Source: Mastigias papua (taxonomy: Eukaryota; Cnidaria; Scyphozoa; Rhizostomeae; Mastigiidae). From it: a stretch of DNA of 64,000 bases. Location: contig OZ025271.1 of the NCBI GenBank assembly GCA_964019165.1, forward strand, positions 4,623,570-4,687,569, read 5' to 3'. Shown piece after piece: positions 25,501-40,489 of this stretch. Under the pieces are notes generated by a model. That model saw only the letters and a program-made list of their open reading frames with translations, was not told the origin of the DNA and did not search any database. How positions within the stretch are numbered: position 1 is the first letter of the stretch; every line of letters begins with the position of its first letter. Made by a program: the position numbers and the translations under genes.

Positions 25501-28274
25501 CATGGGCTACATTTGGCTATAAGTACGTGTCTCTTAGCTCCAAAACATAATCTAAGCCTATTTCAGCACTCTATAAAGCATTTATAATATCATATGACCA
25601 TCAGATCTGTAGTCATTGCTCAATTGTCAGTGTTTGCACACATACGTATTTTAGGCCCATTACAAGCAGTGATCACTTGTGCATATATTGTTGTATGATT
25701 GAAATTCTGTACAAGTGCGTCAGTCTCGTGCCTTACACATCTTTAACATCTATGTTTGCACCGATGTCAGTAGTTTAGCCAATGTGTCCTACTTGTATGA
25801 CGGTTAGTTTCTGTTTTTACACTACATAGAGCATTAAAGAGCTTTAAAGTACGCTAAATGTTGGAAAAGCGACAACACTATGCATGGGCTACATTTGGCT
25901 ATAAGTACGTGTCTCTTAGCTCCAAAACATAATCTAAGCCTATTTCAGCACTCTATAAAGCATTTATAATATCATATGACCATCAGATCTGTAGTCATTG
26001 CTCAATTGTCAGTGTTTGCACACATACGTATTTTAGGCCCATTACAAGCAGTGATCACTTGTGCATATACTGTTGTATGAATGACATTCTGTACAAGTGC
26101 GTCAGTCTCGTGCCTTACACATCTTTAACATCTATGTTTTCACCGATGTCAGTAGTTTAGCCAATGTGTCCTACTTGTATGACGGTTAGTTTCTGTTTTT
26201 ACACTACATAGAGCATTAAAGAGCTTTAAAGTACGCTAAATGTTGCAAAAGCGACAACACTATGCATGGGCTACATTTGGCTATAATTACGTGTGTCTCT
26301 TAGCTCCAAAGCATAATCTAAGACTATTTCTGCACTCTATAAAGCATTAATAATATCATATGATCATCAGATCTGTAGTCATTGCTCAATTGTCAGTGTT
26401 TGCACACTTACGTATTTTAGGCCCATTACAAGCAGTGATCACTTGTGCATATATTGTTTTATGATTGAAATTCTGTACAAGTGCGTCAGTCTCGTGCCTT
26501 AAACATCTTTAACATCTATGTTTGCACCGATGTCAGTAGCTTAGCCAATGTGTCCTACTTGTATGTCGGTTAGTTTCTGTTTTTACACTACATAGAGCAT
26601 TAAAGAGCTTTAAAGTACGCTAAATGTTGCAGAAACAACAACACTATGCATGGGCTACATTTGGCTATAAGTACGTGTCTCTTAGCTCCAAAACATAATC
26701 TAAGACTATTTCTGCAGTCTATAAAGCATTTATAATATCATATGATCATCAGATCTTTAGTCATTGCTCAATTGTCAGTGTTTGCACACATACGTATTTT
26801 AGGCCCATTACAAGCAGTGATCACTTGTGCATATATTGTTGTATGATTGAAATTCTGTACAAGTGCGTCAGTCTCGTGCCTTACACATCTTTAACATCTA
26901 TGTTTGCACCGATGTCAGTAGTTTAGCCAATGTGTCCTACTTGTATGACGGTTAGTTTCTGTTTTTACACTACATAGAGCATTAAAGAGCTTTAAAGTAC
27001 TCTAAATGTTGGAAAAGCGACAACACTATGCATGGGCTACATTTGGCTATAAGTACGTGTCTCTTAGCTCCAAAACATAATCTAAGCCTATTTCAGCACT
27101 CTATAAAGCATTTATAATATCATATGACCATCAGATCTGTAGTCATTGCTCAATTGTCAGTGTTTGCACACATACGTATTTTAGGCCCATTACAAGCAGT
27201 GATCACTTGTGCATATATTGTTGTATGATTGAAATTCTGTACAAGTGCGTCAGTCTCGTGCCTTACACATCTTTAACATCTATGTTTGCACCGATGTCAG
27301 TAGTTTAGCCAATGTGTCCTACTTGTATGACGGTTAGTTTCTGTTTTTACACTACATAGAGCATTAAAGAGCTTTAAAGTACGCTAAATGTTGGAAAAGC
27401 GACAACACTATGCATGGGCTACATTTGGCTATAAGTACGTGTCTCTTAGCTCCAAAACATAATCTAAGCCTATTTCAGCACTCTATAAAGCATTTATAAT
27501 ATCATATGACCATCAGATCTGTAGTCATTGCTCAATTGTCAGTGTTTGCACACATACGTATTTTAGGCCCATTACAAGCAGTGATCACTTGTGCATATAC
27601 TGTTGTATGAATGACATTCTGTACAAGTGCGTCAGTCTCGTGCCTTACACATCTTTAACATCTATGTTTTCACCGATGTCAGTAGTTTAGCCAATGTGTC
27701 CTACTTGTATGACGGTTAGTTTCTGTTTTTACACTACATAGAGCATTAAAGAGCTTTGACGTAGGCTAAATGTTGCAAAAACGACAACACTATGCATGGA
27801 CTAAATTTGGCTATAAGTACGTTTCTCTTAACTCCAAAACATAATCTAAGCCTTATTCTGCACTCTATAAAGCATTTATAATATCATATGACCATCAGAT
27901 CTGTAGTCATTGCTCAATTGTCAGTGTTTGCACACATACGTATTTTAGGCCCATTACAAGCAGTGATCACTTGTGCATATACTGTTGTATGATTGAAATT
28001 CTGTACAAGTGCGTCAGTCTCGTGCCTTAAACATCTTTAACATCTATGTTTGCACCGATGTCAGTAGTTTAGCCAATGTGTCCTACTTGTATGACGGTTA
28101 GTTTCTGTTTATACACTACATAGAGCATTAAAGAGCTTTAAAGTACGTTAAATGTTGCAAAAACGACAACACTATGCATGGGCTACATTTGGCTATAAGT
28201 ACGTGTCTCTTAGCTCCAAAACATAATCTAAGCCTATTTCTGCACTCTATAAAGCATTTATAATATCATATGAC
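22539..28274 (+). repeat. HOR region with 4- and 5-monomer units and 2-bp insertion marker
   Basis: Three monomers (22539, 24451, 25981) are 384 bp long because GTACGTGTCTC has become TTACGTGTGTCTC. The next monomers begin with the T variant (ATGATCATCAG). Copies at 22923 and 24835 both have CTCATGCC, CTTTGCTCC and GCAGTCTAT. Copies at 24069, 25981 and 27511 share TGAATGACATTCTG in the first half. Only 24069 and 27511 keep GACGTAGGC and GGACTAAATT in the second half; 25981 switches to the insertion type. Offsets between like copies are 1912 and 1530 bp, that is 5 and 4 monomers plus 2 bp. Confidence 0.8.
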
Positions 28275-31200
28275 CATCAGATCTGTAGTCATTGCTCAAT
28301 TGTCAGTGTTTGCACACATACGTATTGTAGGCCCATTACAAGCAGTGATCACTTGTGCATATACTGTTGTATGATTGAAATTCTGTACAAGTGCGTCAGT
28401 CTCGTGCCTTAAACATCTTTAACATCTATGTCTGCACCGATGTCAGTAGTTTAGCCAATGTGTCCTACTTGTATGACGGTTAGTTTCTGTTTATACACTA
28501 CATAGACCATTAAAGAGCTTTAAAGTACGTTAAATGTTGCAAAAACGACAACACTATGCATGGGCTACATTTGGCTATAAGTACGTGTCTCTTAGCTCCA
28601 AAACATAATCTAAGCCTACTTCTGCACTCTATAAAGCATTTATAATATCATATGACCATCAGATCTGTAGTCATTGCTCAATTGTCAGTGTTTGCACACA
28701 TACGTATTTTAGGCCCATTACAAGCAGTGATCACTTGTGCATATACTGTTGTATGATTGAAATTCTGTACAAGTGCGTCAGTCTCGTGCCTTAAACATCT
28801 TTAACATCTATGTCTGCACCGATGTCAGTAGTTTAGCCAATGTGTCCTACTTGTATGACGGTTAGTTTCTGTTTATACACTACATAGAGCATTAAAGAGC
28901 TTTAAAGTACGTTAAATGTTGCAAAAACGACAACACTATGCATGGGCTACATTTGGCTATAAGTACGTGTCTCTTAGCTCCAAAACATAATCTAAGCCTA
29001 TTTCTGCACTCTATAAAGCATTTATAATATCATATGACCATCAGAGCTGTAGTCATTGCTCAATTGTCAGTGTTTGCACACATACGTATTTTAGGCCCAT
29101 TACAAGCAGTGATCACTTGTGCATATACTGTTGTATGATTGAAATTCTGTACAAGTGCGTCAGTCTCGTGCCTTAAACATCTTTAACATCTATGTTTGCA
29201 CCCATGTCAGTAGTTTAGCCAATGTGTCCTACTTGTATGACGGTTAGTTTCTGTTTTTACACTACATAGAGCATTAAAGAGCTTTAAAGTACGTTAAATC
29301 TTGCAAAAGCGACAACACTATGCATGGGCTACATTTGGCTATAAGTACGTGTCTCTTAGCTCCAAAACATAAACTAAGCCTATTTCTGCACTCTATAAAG
29401 CATTTATAATATCATATGACCATCAGAGCTGTAGTCATTGCTCAATTGTCAGTGTTTGCACACATACGTATTTTAGGCCCATTACAAGCAGTGATCACTT
29501 GTGCATATACTGTTGTATGATTGAAATTCTGTACAAGTGCGTCAGTCTCGTGCCTTAAACATCTTTAACATCTATGTTTGCACCCATGTCAGTAGTTTAG
29601 CCAATGTGTCCTACTTGTATGACGGTTAGTTTCTGTTTTTACACTACATAGAGCATTAAAGAGCTTTAAAGTACGCTAAATGTTGCAAAAGCGACAACAC
29701 TATGCATGGGCTACATTTGGCTATAAGTACGTGTCTCTTAGCTCCAAAACATAATCTAAGCCTATTTCTGCACTCTATAAAGCATTTATAATATCATATG
29801 ACCATCAGATCTGTAGTCATTGCTCAATTGTCAGTGTTTGCACACATACGTATTGTAGGCCCATTACAAGCAGTGATCACTTGTGCATATACTGTTGTAT
29901 GATTGAAATTCTGTACAAGTGCGTCAGTCTCGTGCCTTAAACATCTTTAACATCTATGTCTGCACCGATGTCAGTAGTTTAGCCAATGTGTCCTACTTGT
30001 ATGACGGTTAGTTTCTGTTTATACACTACATAGACCATTAAAGAGCTTTAAAGTACGTTAAATGTTGCAAAAACGACAACACTATGCATGGGCTACATTT
30101 GGCTATAAGTACGTGTCTCTTAGCTCCAAAACATAATCTAAGCCTATTTCTGCACTCTATAAAGCATTTATAATATCATATGACCATCAGATCTGTAGTC
30201 ATTGCTCAATTGTCAGTGTTTGCACACATACGTATTTTAGGCCCATTACAAGCAGTGATCACTTGTGCATATACTGTTGTATGATTGAAATTCTGTACAA
30301 GTGCGTCAGTCTCGTGCCTTAAACATCTTTAACATCTATGTCTGCACCGATGTCAGTAGTTTAGCCAATGTGTCCTACTTGTATGACGGTTAGTTTCTGT
30401 TTATACACTACATAGAGCATTAAAGAGCTTTAAAGTACGTTAAATGTTGCAAAAACGACAACACTATGCATGGGCTACATTTGGCTATAAGTACGTGTCT
30501 CTTAGCTCCAAAACATAATCTAAGCCTATTTCTGCACTCTATAAAGCATTTATAATATCATATGACCATCAGAGCTGTAGTCATTGCTCAATTGTCAGTG
30601 TTTGCACACATACGTATTTTAGGCCCATTACAAGCAGTGATCACTTGTGCATATACTGTTGTATGATTGAAATTCTGTACAAGTGCGTCAGTCTCGTGCC
30701 TTAAACATCTTTAACATCTATGTCTGCACCGCTGTCAGTAGTTTAGCCAATGTGTCCTACTTGTATGACGGTTAGTTTCTGTTTTTACACTACATAGAGC
30801 ATTAAAGAGCTTTAAAGTACGTTAAATCTTGCAAAAGCGACAACACTATGCATGGGCTACATTTGGCTATAAGTACGTGTCTCTTAGCTCCAAAACATAA
30901 ACTAAGCCTATTTCTGCACTCTATAAAGCATTTATAATATCATATGACCATCAGAGCTGTAGTCATTGCTCAATTGTCAGTGTTTGCACACATACGTATT
31001 TTAGGCCCATTACAAGCAGTGATCACTTGTGCATATACTGTTGTATGATTGAAATTCTGTACAAGTGCGTCAGTCTCGTGCCTTAAACATCTTTAACATC
31101 TATGTTTGCACCCATGTCAGTAGTTTAGCCAATGTGTCCTACTTGTATGACGGTTAGTTTCTGTTTTTACACTACATAGAGCATTAAAGAGCTTTAAAGT

Positions 31201-31330
31201 ACGCTAAATGTTGGAAAAGCGACAACACTATGCATGGGCTACATTTGGCTATAAGTACGTGTCTCTTAGCTCCAAAACATAATCTAAGCCTATTTCAGCA
31301 CTCTATAAAGTATTTATAATATCATATGAC
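28275..31330 (+). repeat. HOR: tandem tetramer, 2 x 1528 bp, including BglII-negative monomers
   Basis: Monomers at 28275, 28657, 29039 and 29421 recur in order at 29803, 30185, 30567 and 30949. Marks are TATTGTAGG with CATAGACCATT; ATGTCTGCACC with TTTATACAC; CAGAGCTG with TTAAATCTTG and AAACTAAG; and CAGAGCTG with CACCCATG. I counted about seven differences in 1528 bp, three of them in the last monomer, which ends in the TTGGAAAAG/TTTCAGCAC type. The T-to-G change at monomer position 8 destroys AGATCT in 29039, 29421, 30567 and 30949. BglII should therefore release two 1146-bp fragments here. Confidence 0.88.
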
Positions 31331-34004
31331 CATCAGATCTGTAGTCATTGCTCAATTGTCAGTGTTTGCACACATACGTATTTTAGGCCCATTACAAGCA
31401 GTGATCACTTGTTCATATATTGTTGTATGATTAAAATTATGTACAAGTGCGTCAGTCTCGTGCCTTAAACATCTTTAACATCTATGTTTGCACCGATGTC
31501 AGTAGTTTAGCCAATGTGTTCTACGTGTATGTCGGTTAGTTTCTGTTTTTACACTACATAGAGCATTAAAGAGCTTTAAAGTACGCTAAATGTTGCAGAA
31601 ACAACAACACTATGCATGGGCTACATTTGGCTATAAGTACGTGTCTCTTAGCTCCAAAACATAATCTAAGCCTATTTCTGCACTCTATAAAGCATTTATA
31701 ATATCATATGATCATCAGATCTGTAGTCATTGCTCAATTGTCAGTGTTTGCACACATACGTATTTTAGGCCCATTACAAGCAGTGATCACTTGTGCATAT
31801 ATTGTTGTATGATTGAAATTCTGTACAAGTGCGTCAGTCTCGTGCCTTACACATCTTTAACATCTATGTTTGCACCGATGTCAGTAGTTTAGCCAATGTG
31901 TCCTACTTGTATGACGGTTAGTTTCTGTTTTTACACTACATAGAGCATTAAAGAGCTTTAAAGTACGCTAAATGTTGGAACAGCGACAACACTATGCATG
32001 GGCTACATTTGGCTATAAGTACGTGTCTCTTAACTCCAAACCATAATCTAAGCCTATTTCTGCACTCTATAAAGCATTTATAATATCATATGACCATCAG
32101 ATCTGTAGTCATTGCTCAATTGTCAGTGTTTGCACACATACGTATTGTAGGCCCATTACAAGCAGTGATCACTTGTGCATATACTGTTGTATGATTGAAA
32201 TTCTGTACAAGTGCGTCAGTCTCGTGCCTTAAACATCTTTAACATCTATGTTTGCACCGATGTCAGTAGTTTAGCCAATGTGTCCTACTTGTATGACGGT
32301 TAGTTTCTGTTTTTACACTACATAGAGCATTAAGGAGCTTTAAAGTACGCTAAATGTTGCAAAAACGACAACACTATGCATGGGCTACATTTGGCTATAA
32401 GTACGTGTCTCTTAACTCCAAACCATAATCTAAGCCTATTTCTGCACTCTATAAAGCATTTATAATATCATATGACCATCAGATCTGTAGTCATTGCTCA
32501 ATTGTCAGTGTTTGCACACATACGTATTGTAGGCCCATTACAAGCAGTGATCACTTGTGCATATACTGTTGTATGATTGAAATTCTGTACAAGTGCGTCA
32601 GTCTCGTGCCTTAAACATCTTTAACATCTATGTTTGCACCGATGTCAGTAGTTTAGCCAATGTGTCCTACTTGTATGAAGGTTAGTTTCTGTTTTTACAC
32701 TACATAGAGCATTAAAGAGCTTTAAAGTACGCTAAATGTTGCAAAAACGACAACAATATGCATGGGCTACATTTGGCTATAAGTACGTGTCTCTTAGCTC
32801 CAAAACATAATCTAAGCCTATTTCTGCACTCTATAGAGCATTTATAATACCATATGACCATCAGATCTGTAGTCATTGCTCAATTGTCAGTGTTTGCACA
32901 CATACGTATTTTAGGCCCATTACAAGCAGTGATCACTTGTGCATATACTGTTGTATGATTAAAATTCTGTACAAGTGCGTCAGTCTCGTGCCTTAAACAT
33001 CTTTAACATCTATGTTTGCACCGATGTCAGTAGTTTAGCCAATGTGTCCTACTTGTATGACGGTTAGTTTCTGTTTTTACACTACATAGAGCATTAAAGA
33101 GCTTTACAGTACGGTAAATGTTGCAGAATCGACAACACTATGCATGGGCTACATTTGGCTATAAGTACGTGTCTCTTAGCTCCGAAACATAATCTAAGCC
33201 TATTTCTGCACTCTATAAAGCCTGTATAATATCATATGACCATCAGATCTGTAGTCATTGCTCAATTGTCAGTGTTTGCACACATACGTATTTTAGGCCC
33301 ATTACAAGCAGTGATCACTTGTGCATTTAGTGTTGTATGATTGAAATTCTGTACAAGTGCGTCAGTCTCGTGCCTTAAACATCTTTAACATCTATGTTTG
33401 CACCGATGTCAGTAGTTTAGCCAATGTGTCCTACTTGTATGACGGTTAGTTTCTCTTTTTACACTACATAGAGCATTAAAGAGCTTTACAGTACGCTAAA
33501 TGTTGCAAAAACGACAACACTATGCATGGGCTACATTTGGCTATAAGTAAGTGTCTCTTAGCTCCAAAACATAATCCAAGCCTATTTCTGCACTCCATAA
33601 AGCATTTATAATACCATATGACCATCAGATCTGTAGTCATTGCTCAATTGTCAGTGTTTGCACACATACGTATTTTAGGCCCATTACAAGCAGTGATCAC
33701 TTGTGCATATACTGTTGTATGATTGAAATTCTGTACAAGTGCGTCAGTCTCGTGCCTTAAACATCTTTAACATCTATGTTTGCACGGATGTCAGTAGTTT
33801 AGCCAATGTGTCCTACTTGTATGACGGTTAGTTTCTGTTTTTACACTACATAGAGCATTAAGGAGCTGTAAAGTACGCTAAATGTTGCAAAAACGACAAC
33901 ACTATGCATGGGCTACATTTGGCTATAAGTACGTGTCTCTTAGCTCCATACCATAATCTAAGCCTATTTCTGCAATCCATAAAGCATTTATAATACCATA
34001 TGAC
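31331..34004 (+). repeat. Transitional monomers; template-like block for 41.2-42.4 kb
   Basis: Monomer 31331 shares TTGTTCATAT, AAAATTATG and GTTCTACGTG with 23687. Monomers 32095 and 32477 carry TATTGTAGG. The 32477-33622 trio (TATGAAGG with ACAATATGC and CTATAGAGC; ACGGTAAATG with CAGAATCGA and AGCCTGTAT; CATTTAGTG with CTCTTTTTAC) matches, in order, the trio starting at 41249. That is 8772 bp away. The third members differ by several bases (33241 has TTACAG, GTAAGTG and CACTCCATAAAG). Confidence 0.7.
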
Positions 34005-34382
34005 CATCAGATCTGTAGTCATTGGTCAATTGTCAGTGTTTGCACACATACGTATTTTAGGCCCATTACAAGCAGTGATCACTTGTGCATATACTGTTGT
34101 ATGATTGAAATTCTGTACAAGTGCGTCAGTCTCGTGCCTTAAACGTCTTTAACATCTATGTTTGCACCGATGTCAGTAGTTTAGCCAATGTGTCCTACTT
34201 GTATGACGGTTAGTTTCTGTTTTTACACTACATAGAGCATTAAAGAGCTTTAAAGTACGTTGAATGTTGCAAAAACGACAACACTATGCATGGGCTACAT
34301 TTGGCTATAAGTGTCTCTTAGCTCCAAAACATAATCTAAGCCTATTTCTGCACTCCAAAAAGCATTTATAATATCATATGAC
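34005..34382 (+). repeat. 378-bp monomer with 4-bp deletion (ACGT lost)
   Basis: CTATAAGTACGTGTCTC is shortened to CTATAAGTGTCTC, removing four bases between short GT repeats. The same deletion recurs in monomers 40490 and 45069, all on the TTGAATG background. One deletion event followed by copying is therefore more likely than three independent events. Confidence 0.85.
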
Positions 34383-37300
34383 CATCAGATCTGTAGTCAT
34401 TGCTCAATTGTCAGTGTTTGCACACATACGTATTTTAATCCCATTACAAGCAGTGATCACTTGTGCATATACTGTTGTATGATTGAAATTCTGTACAAGT
34501 GCGTCAGTCTCGTGCCTTAAACATCTTTAACATCTATGTTTGCACCGATGTCAGTAGTTTAGCCAATGTGTCCTACTTGTATGACGGTTAGTTTCTGTTT
34601 TTACACTACATAGAGCATTAAGGAGCTTTAAAGTACGCTAAATGTTGCAAAAACGACAACACTATGCATGGGCGACATTTGGCTATAAGTACGTGTCTCT
34701 TAACTCCAAACCATAATCTAAGCCTATTTCTGCACTCTATAAAGCATTTATAATATCATATGACCATCAGATCTGTAGTCATTGCTCAATTGTCAGTGTT
34801 TGCACACATACGTATTGTAGGCCCATTACAAGCAGTGATCACTTGTGCATATACTGTTGTATGATTGAAATTCTGTACAAGTGCGTCAGTCTCGTGCCTT
34901 AAACATCTTTAACATCTATGTTTGCACCGATGTCAGTAGTTTAGCCAATGTGTCCTACTTGTATGAAGGTTAGTTTCTGTTTTTACACTACATAGAGCAT
35001 TAAAGAGCTTTAAAGTACGCTAAATGTTGCAAAAACGACAACACTATGCATGGGCTACATTTGGCTATAAGTACGTGTCTCTTAGCTCCAAACCATAATC
35101 TAAGACAATTTCTGCACTCTATAAAGCATTTATAATATCATATGACCATCAGATCTGTAGTCATTGCTCAATTGTCAGTGTTTGCACACATACGTATTTT
35201 AGGCCCATTACAAGCAGTGATCACTTGTGCATATACTGTTGTATGATTGAAATTCTGTACAAGTGCGTCAGTCTCGTGCCTTAAACGTCTTTAACATCTA
35301 TGTTTGCACGGATGTCAGTATTTTAGCCAATGTGTCCTACTTATATGACGGTTAGATTCTGTTTTTAAACTAGATGGAGCATTAAAGAACTGTAAAGTAC
35401 GTTAAATGTTGCAAAAACGACAACACTATGCATGGGCTACATTTGGCTATAAGTACGTGTCTCTTAGCTCCAAACCATAATCTAAGCCTATTTCTGTACT
35501 CTATAAAGCATTTATAATATCATATGACCATCAGATCTGTAGTCATTGCTCAATTGTCAGTGTGTGCACACATACGTATTTAATCCCATTACAAGCAGTG
35601 ATCACTTGTGCATATACTGTTGTATGATTGAAATTCTGTACAAGTGCGTCAGTCTCGTGCCTTAAACATCTTTAACATCTATGTTTGCACCGATGTCAGT
35701 AGTTTAGCCAATGTGTCCTACTTGTATGAAGGTTAGTTTCTGTTTTTACACTACATAGAGCATTAAAGAGCTTTAAAGTACGCTAAATGTTGCAAAAACG
35801 ACAACACTATGCATGGGCTACATTTGGCTATAAGTACGTGTCTCTTAGCTCCAAACCATAATCTAAGACAATTTCTGCACTCTATAAAGCATTTATAATA
35901 TCATATGACCATCAGATCTGTAGTCATTGCTCAATTGTCAGTGTTTGCACACATACGTATTTTAGGCCCATTACAAGCAGTGATCACTTGTGCATATACT
36001 GTTGTATGATTGAAATTCTGTACAAGTGCGTCAGTCTCGTGCCTTAAACGTCTTTAACATCTATGTTTGCACGGATGTCAGTATTTTAGCCAATGTGTCC
36101 TACTTATATGACGGTTAGATTCTGTTTTTAAACTAGATGGAGCATTAAAGAACTGTAAAGTACGTTAAATGTTGCAAAAACGACAACACTATGCATGGGC
36201 TACATTTGGCTATAAGTACGTGTCTCTTAGCTCCAAACCATAATCTAAGCCTATTTCTGTACTCTATAAAGCATTTATAATATCATATGACCATCAGATC
36301 TGTAGTCATTGCTCAATTGTCAGTGTGTGCACACATACGTATTTAATCCCATTACAAGCAGTGATCACTTGTGCATATACTGTTGTATGATTGAAATTCT
36401 GTACAAGTGCGTCAGTCTCATGCCTTAAACGTCTTTAACATCTATGTTTGCACGGATGTCAGTAGTTTAGCCAATGTGTCCTACTTGTATGACGGTTAGT
36501 TTCTGTTTTTACACTACATAGAGCATTAAAGAGCTTTAAAGTACGTTGAATGTTGGAAAAACGACAACACGATGCATGGGCTACATTTGGCTATAAGTAC
36601 GTGTCTCTTAGCTCCAAAACATAATCTAAGCCTATTTCTGCACTCCAAAAAGCATTTATAATATCATATGACCATCAGATCTGTAGTCATTGCTCAATTG
36701 TCAGTGTTTGCACACATACGTATTTTAATCCCATTACAAGCAGTGATCACTTGTGCATATACTGTTGTATGATTGAAATTCTGTACAAGTGCGTCAGTCT
36801 CGTGCCTTAAACATCTTTAACATCTATGTTTGCACCGATGTCAGTAGTTTAGCCAATGTGTCCTACTTGTATGACGGTTAGTTTCTGTTTTTACACTACA
36901 TAGAGCATTAAGGAGCTTTAAAGTACGCTAAATGTTGCAAAAACGACAACACTATGCATGGGCTACATTTGGCTATAAGTACGTGTCTCTTAACTCCAAA
37001 CCATAATCTAAGCCTATTTCTGCACTCTATAAAGCATTTATAATATCATATGACCATCAGATCTGTAGTCATTGCTCAATTGTCAGTGTTTGCACACATA
37101 CGTATTGTAGGCCCATTACAAGCAGTGATCACTTGTGCATATACTGTTGTATGATTGAAATTCTGTACAAGTGCGTCAGTCTCGTGCCTTAAACATCTTT
37201 AACATCTATGTTTGCACCGATGTCAGTAGTTTAGCCAATGTGTCCTACTTGTATGAAGGTTAGTTTCTGTTTTTACACTACATAGAGCATTAAAGAGCTT

Positions 37301-40300
37301 TAAAGTACGCTAAATGTTGCAAAAACGACAACAATATGCATGGGCTACATTTGGCTATAAGTACGTGTCTCTTAGCTCCAAACCATAATCTAAGACAATT
37401 TCTGCACTCTATAAAGCATTTATAATATCATATGACCATCAGATCTGTAGTCATTGCTCAATTGTCAGTGTTTGCACACATACGTATTTTAGGCCCATTA
37501 CAAGCAGTGATCACTTGTGCATATACTGTTGTATGATTGAAATTCTGTACAAGTGCGTCAGTCTCGTGCCTTAAACGTCTTTAACATCTATGTTTGCACG
37601 GATGTCAGTATTTTAGCCAATGTGTCCTACTTATATGACGGTTAGATTCTGTTTTTAAACTAGATGGAGCATTAAAGAACTGTAAAGTACGTTAAATGTT
37701 GCAAAAACGACAACACTATGCATGGGCTACATTTGGCTATAAGTACGTGTCTCTTAGCTCCAAACCATAATCTAAGCCTATTTCTGTACTCTATAAAGCA
37801 TTTATAATATCATATGACCATCAGATCTGTAGTCATTGCTCAATTGTCAGTGTGTGCACACATACGTATTTAATCCCATTACAAGCAGTGATCACTTGTG
37901 CATATACTGTTGTATGATTGAAATTCTGTACAAGTGCGTCAGTCTCGTGCCTTAAACGTCTTTAACATCTATGTTTGCACGGATGTCAGTATTTTAGCCA
38001 ATGTGTCCTACTTATATGACGGTTAGATTCTGTTTTTAAACTAGATGGAGCATTAAAGAACTGTAAAGTACGTTAAATGTTGCAAAAACGACAACACTAT
38101 GCATGGGCTACATTTGGCTATAAGTACGTGTCTCTTAGCTCCAAACCATAATCTAAGCCTATTTCTGTACTCTATAAAGCATTTATAATATCATATGACC
38201 ATCAGATCTGTAGTCATTGCTCAATTGTCAGTGTGTGCACACATACGTATTTAATCCCATTACAAGCAGTGATCACTTGTGCATATACTGTTGTATGATT
38301 GAAATTCTGTACAAGTGCGTCAGTCTCGTGCCTTAAACATCTTTAACATCTATGTTTGCACCGATGTCAGTAGTTTAGCCAATGTGTCCTACTTGTATGA
38401 AGGTTAGTTTCTGTTTTTACACTACATAGAGCATTAAAGAGCTTTAAAGTACGCTAAATGTTGCAAAAACGACAACACTATGCATGGGCTACATTTGGCT
38501 ATAAGTACGTGTCTCTTAGCTCCAAACCATAATCTAAGACAATTTCTGCACTCTATAAAGCATTTATAATATCATATGACCATCAGATCTGTAGTCATTG
38601 CTCAATTGTCAGTGTTTGCACACATACGTATTTTAGGCCCATTACAAGCAGTGATCACTTGTGCATATACTGTTGTATGATTGAAATTCTGTACAAGTGC
38701 GTCAGTCTCGTGCCTTAAACGTCTTTAACATCTATTTTTGCACGGATGTCAGTATTTTAGCCAATGTGTCCTACTTATATGACGGTTAGATTCTGTTTTT
38801 AAACTAGATGGAGCATTAAAGAACTGTAAAGTACGTTAAATGTTGCAAAAACGACAACACTATGCATGGGCTACATTTGGCTATAAGTACGTGTCTCTTA
38901 GCTCCAAACCATAATCTAAGCCTATTTCTGTACTCTATAAAGCATTTATAATATCATATGACCATCAGATCTGTAGTCATTGCTCAATTGTCAGTGTGTG
39001 CACACATACGTATTTAATCCCATTACAAGCAGTGATCACTTGTGCATATACTGTTGTATGATTGAAATTCTGTACAAGTGCGTCAGTCTCATGCCTTAAA
39101 CGTCTTTAACATCTATGTTTGCACGGATGTCAGTAGTTTAGCCAATGTGTCCTACTTGTATGACGGTTAGTTTCTGTTTTTACACTACATAGAGCATTAA
39201 AGAGCTTTAAAGTACGTTGAATGTTGGAAAAACGACAACACGATGCATGGGCTACATTTGGCTATAAGTACGTGTCTCTTAGCTCCAAAACATAATCTAA
39301 GCCTATTTCTGCACTCCAAAAAGCATTTATAATATCATATGACCATCAGATCTGTAGTCATTGCTCAATTGTCAGTGTTTGCACACATACGTATTTTAAT
39401 CCCATTACAAGCAGTGATCACTTGTGCATATACTGTTGTATGATTGAAATTCTGTACAAGTGCGTCAGTCTCGTGCCTTAAACATCTTTAACATCTATGT
39501 TTGCACCGATGTCAGTAGTTTAGCCAATGTGTCCTACTTGTATGACGGTTAGTTTCTGTTTTTACACTACATAGAGCATTAAGGAGCTTTAAAGTACGCT
39601 AAATGTTGCAAAAACGACAACACTATGCATGGGCTACATTTGGCTATAAGTACGTGTCTCTTAACTCCAAACCATAATCTAAGCCTATTTCTGCACTCTA
39701 TAAAGCATTTATAATATCATATGACCATCAGATCTGTAGTCATTGCTCAATTGTCAGTGTTTGCACACATACGTATTGTAGGCCCATTACAAGCAGTGAT
39801 CACTTGTGCATATACTGTTGTATGATTGAAATTCTGTACAAGTGCGTCAGTCTCGTGCCTTAAACATCTTTAACATCTATGTTTGCACCGATGTCAGTAG
39901 TTTAGCCAATGTGTCCTACTTGTATGAAGGTTAGTTTCTGTTTTTACACTACATAGAGCATTAAAGAGCTTTAAAGTACGCTAAATGTTGCAAAAACGAC
40001 AACAATATGCATGGGCTACATTTGGCTATAAGTACGTGTCTCTTAGCTCCAAACCATAATCTAAGACAATTTCTGCACTCTATAAAGCATTTATAATATC
40101 ATATGACCATCAGATCTGTAGTCATTGCTCAATTGTCAGTGTTTGCACACATACGTATTTTAGGCCCATTACAAGCAGTGATCACTTGTGCATATACTGT
40201 TGTATGATTGAAATTCTGTACAAGTGCGTCAGTCTCGTGCCTTAAACGTCTTTAACATCTATGTTTGCACGGATGTCAGTATTTTAGCCAATGTGTCCTA

Positions 40301-40489
40301 CTTATATGACGGTTAGATTCTGTTTTTAAACTAGATGGAGCATTAAAGAACTGTAAAGTACGTTAAATGTTGCAAAAACGACAACACTATGCATGGGCTA
40401 CATTTGGCTATAAGTACGTGTCTCTTAGCTCCAAACCATAATCTAAGCCTATTTCTGTACTCTATAAAGCATTTATAATATCATATGAC

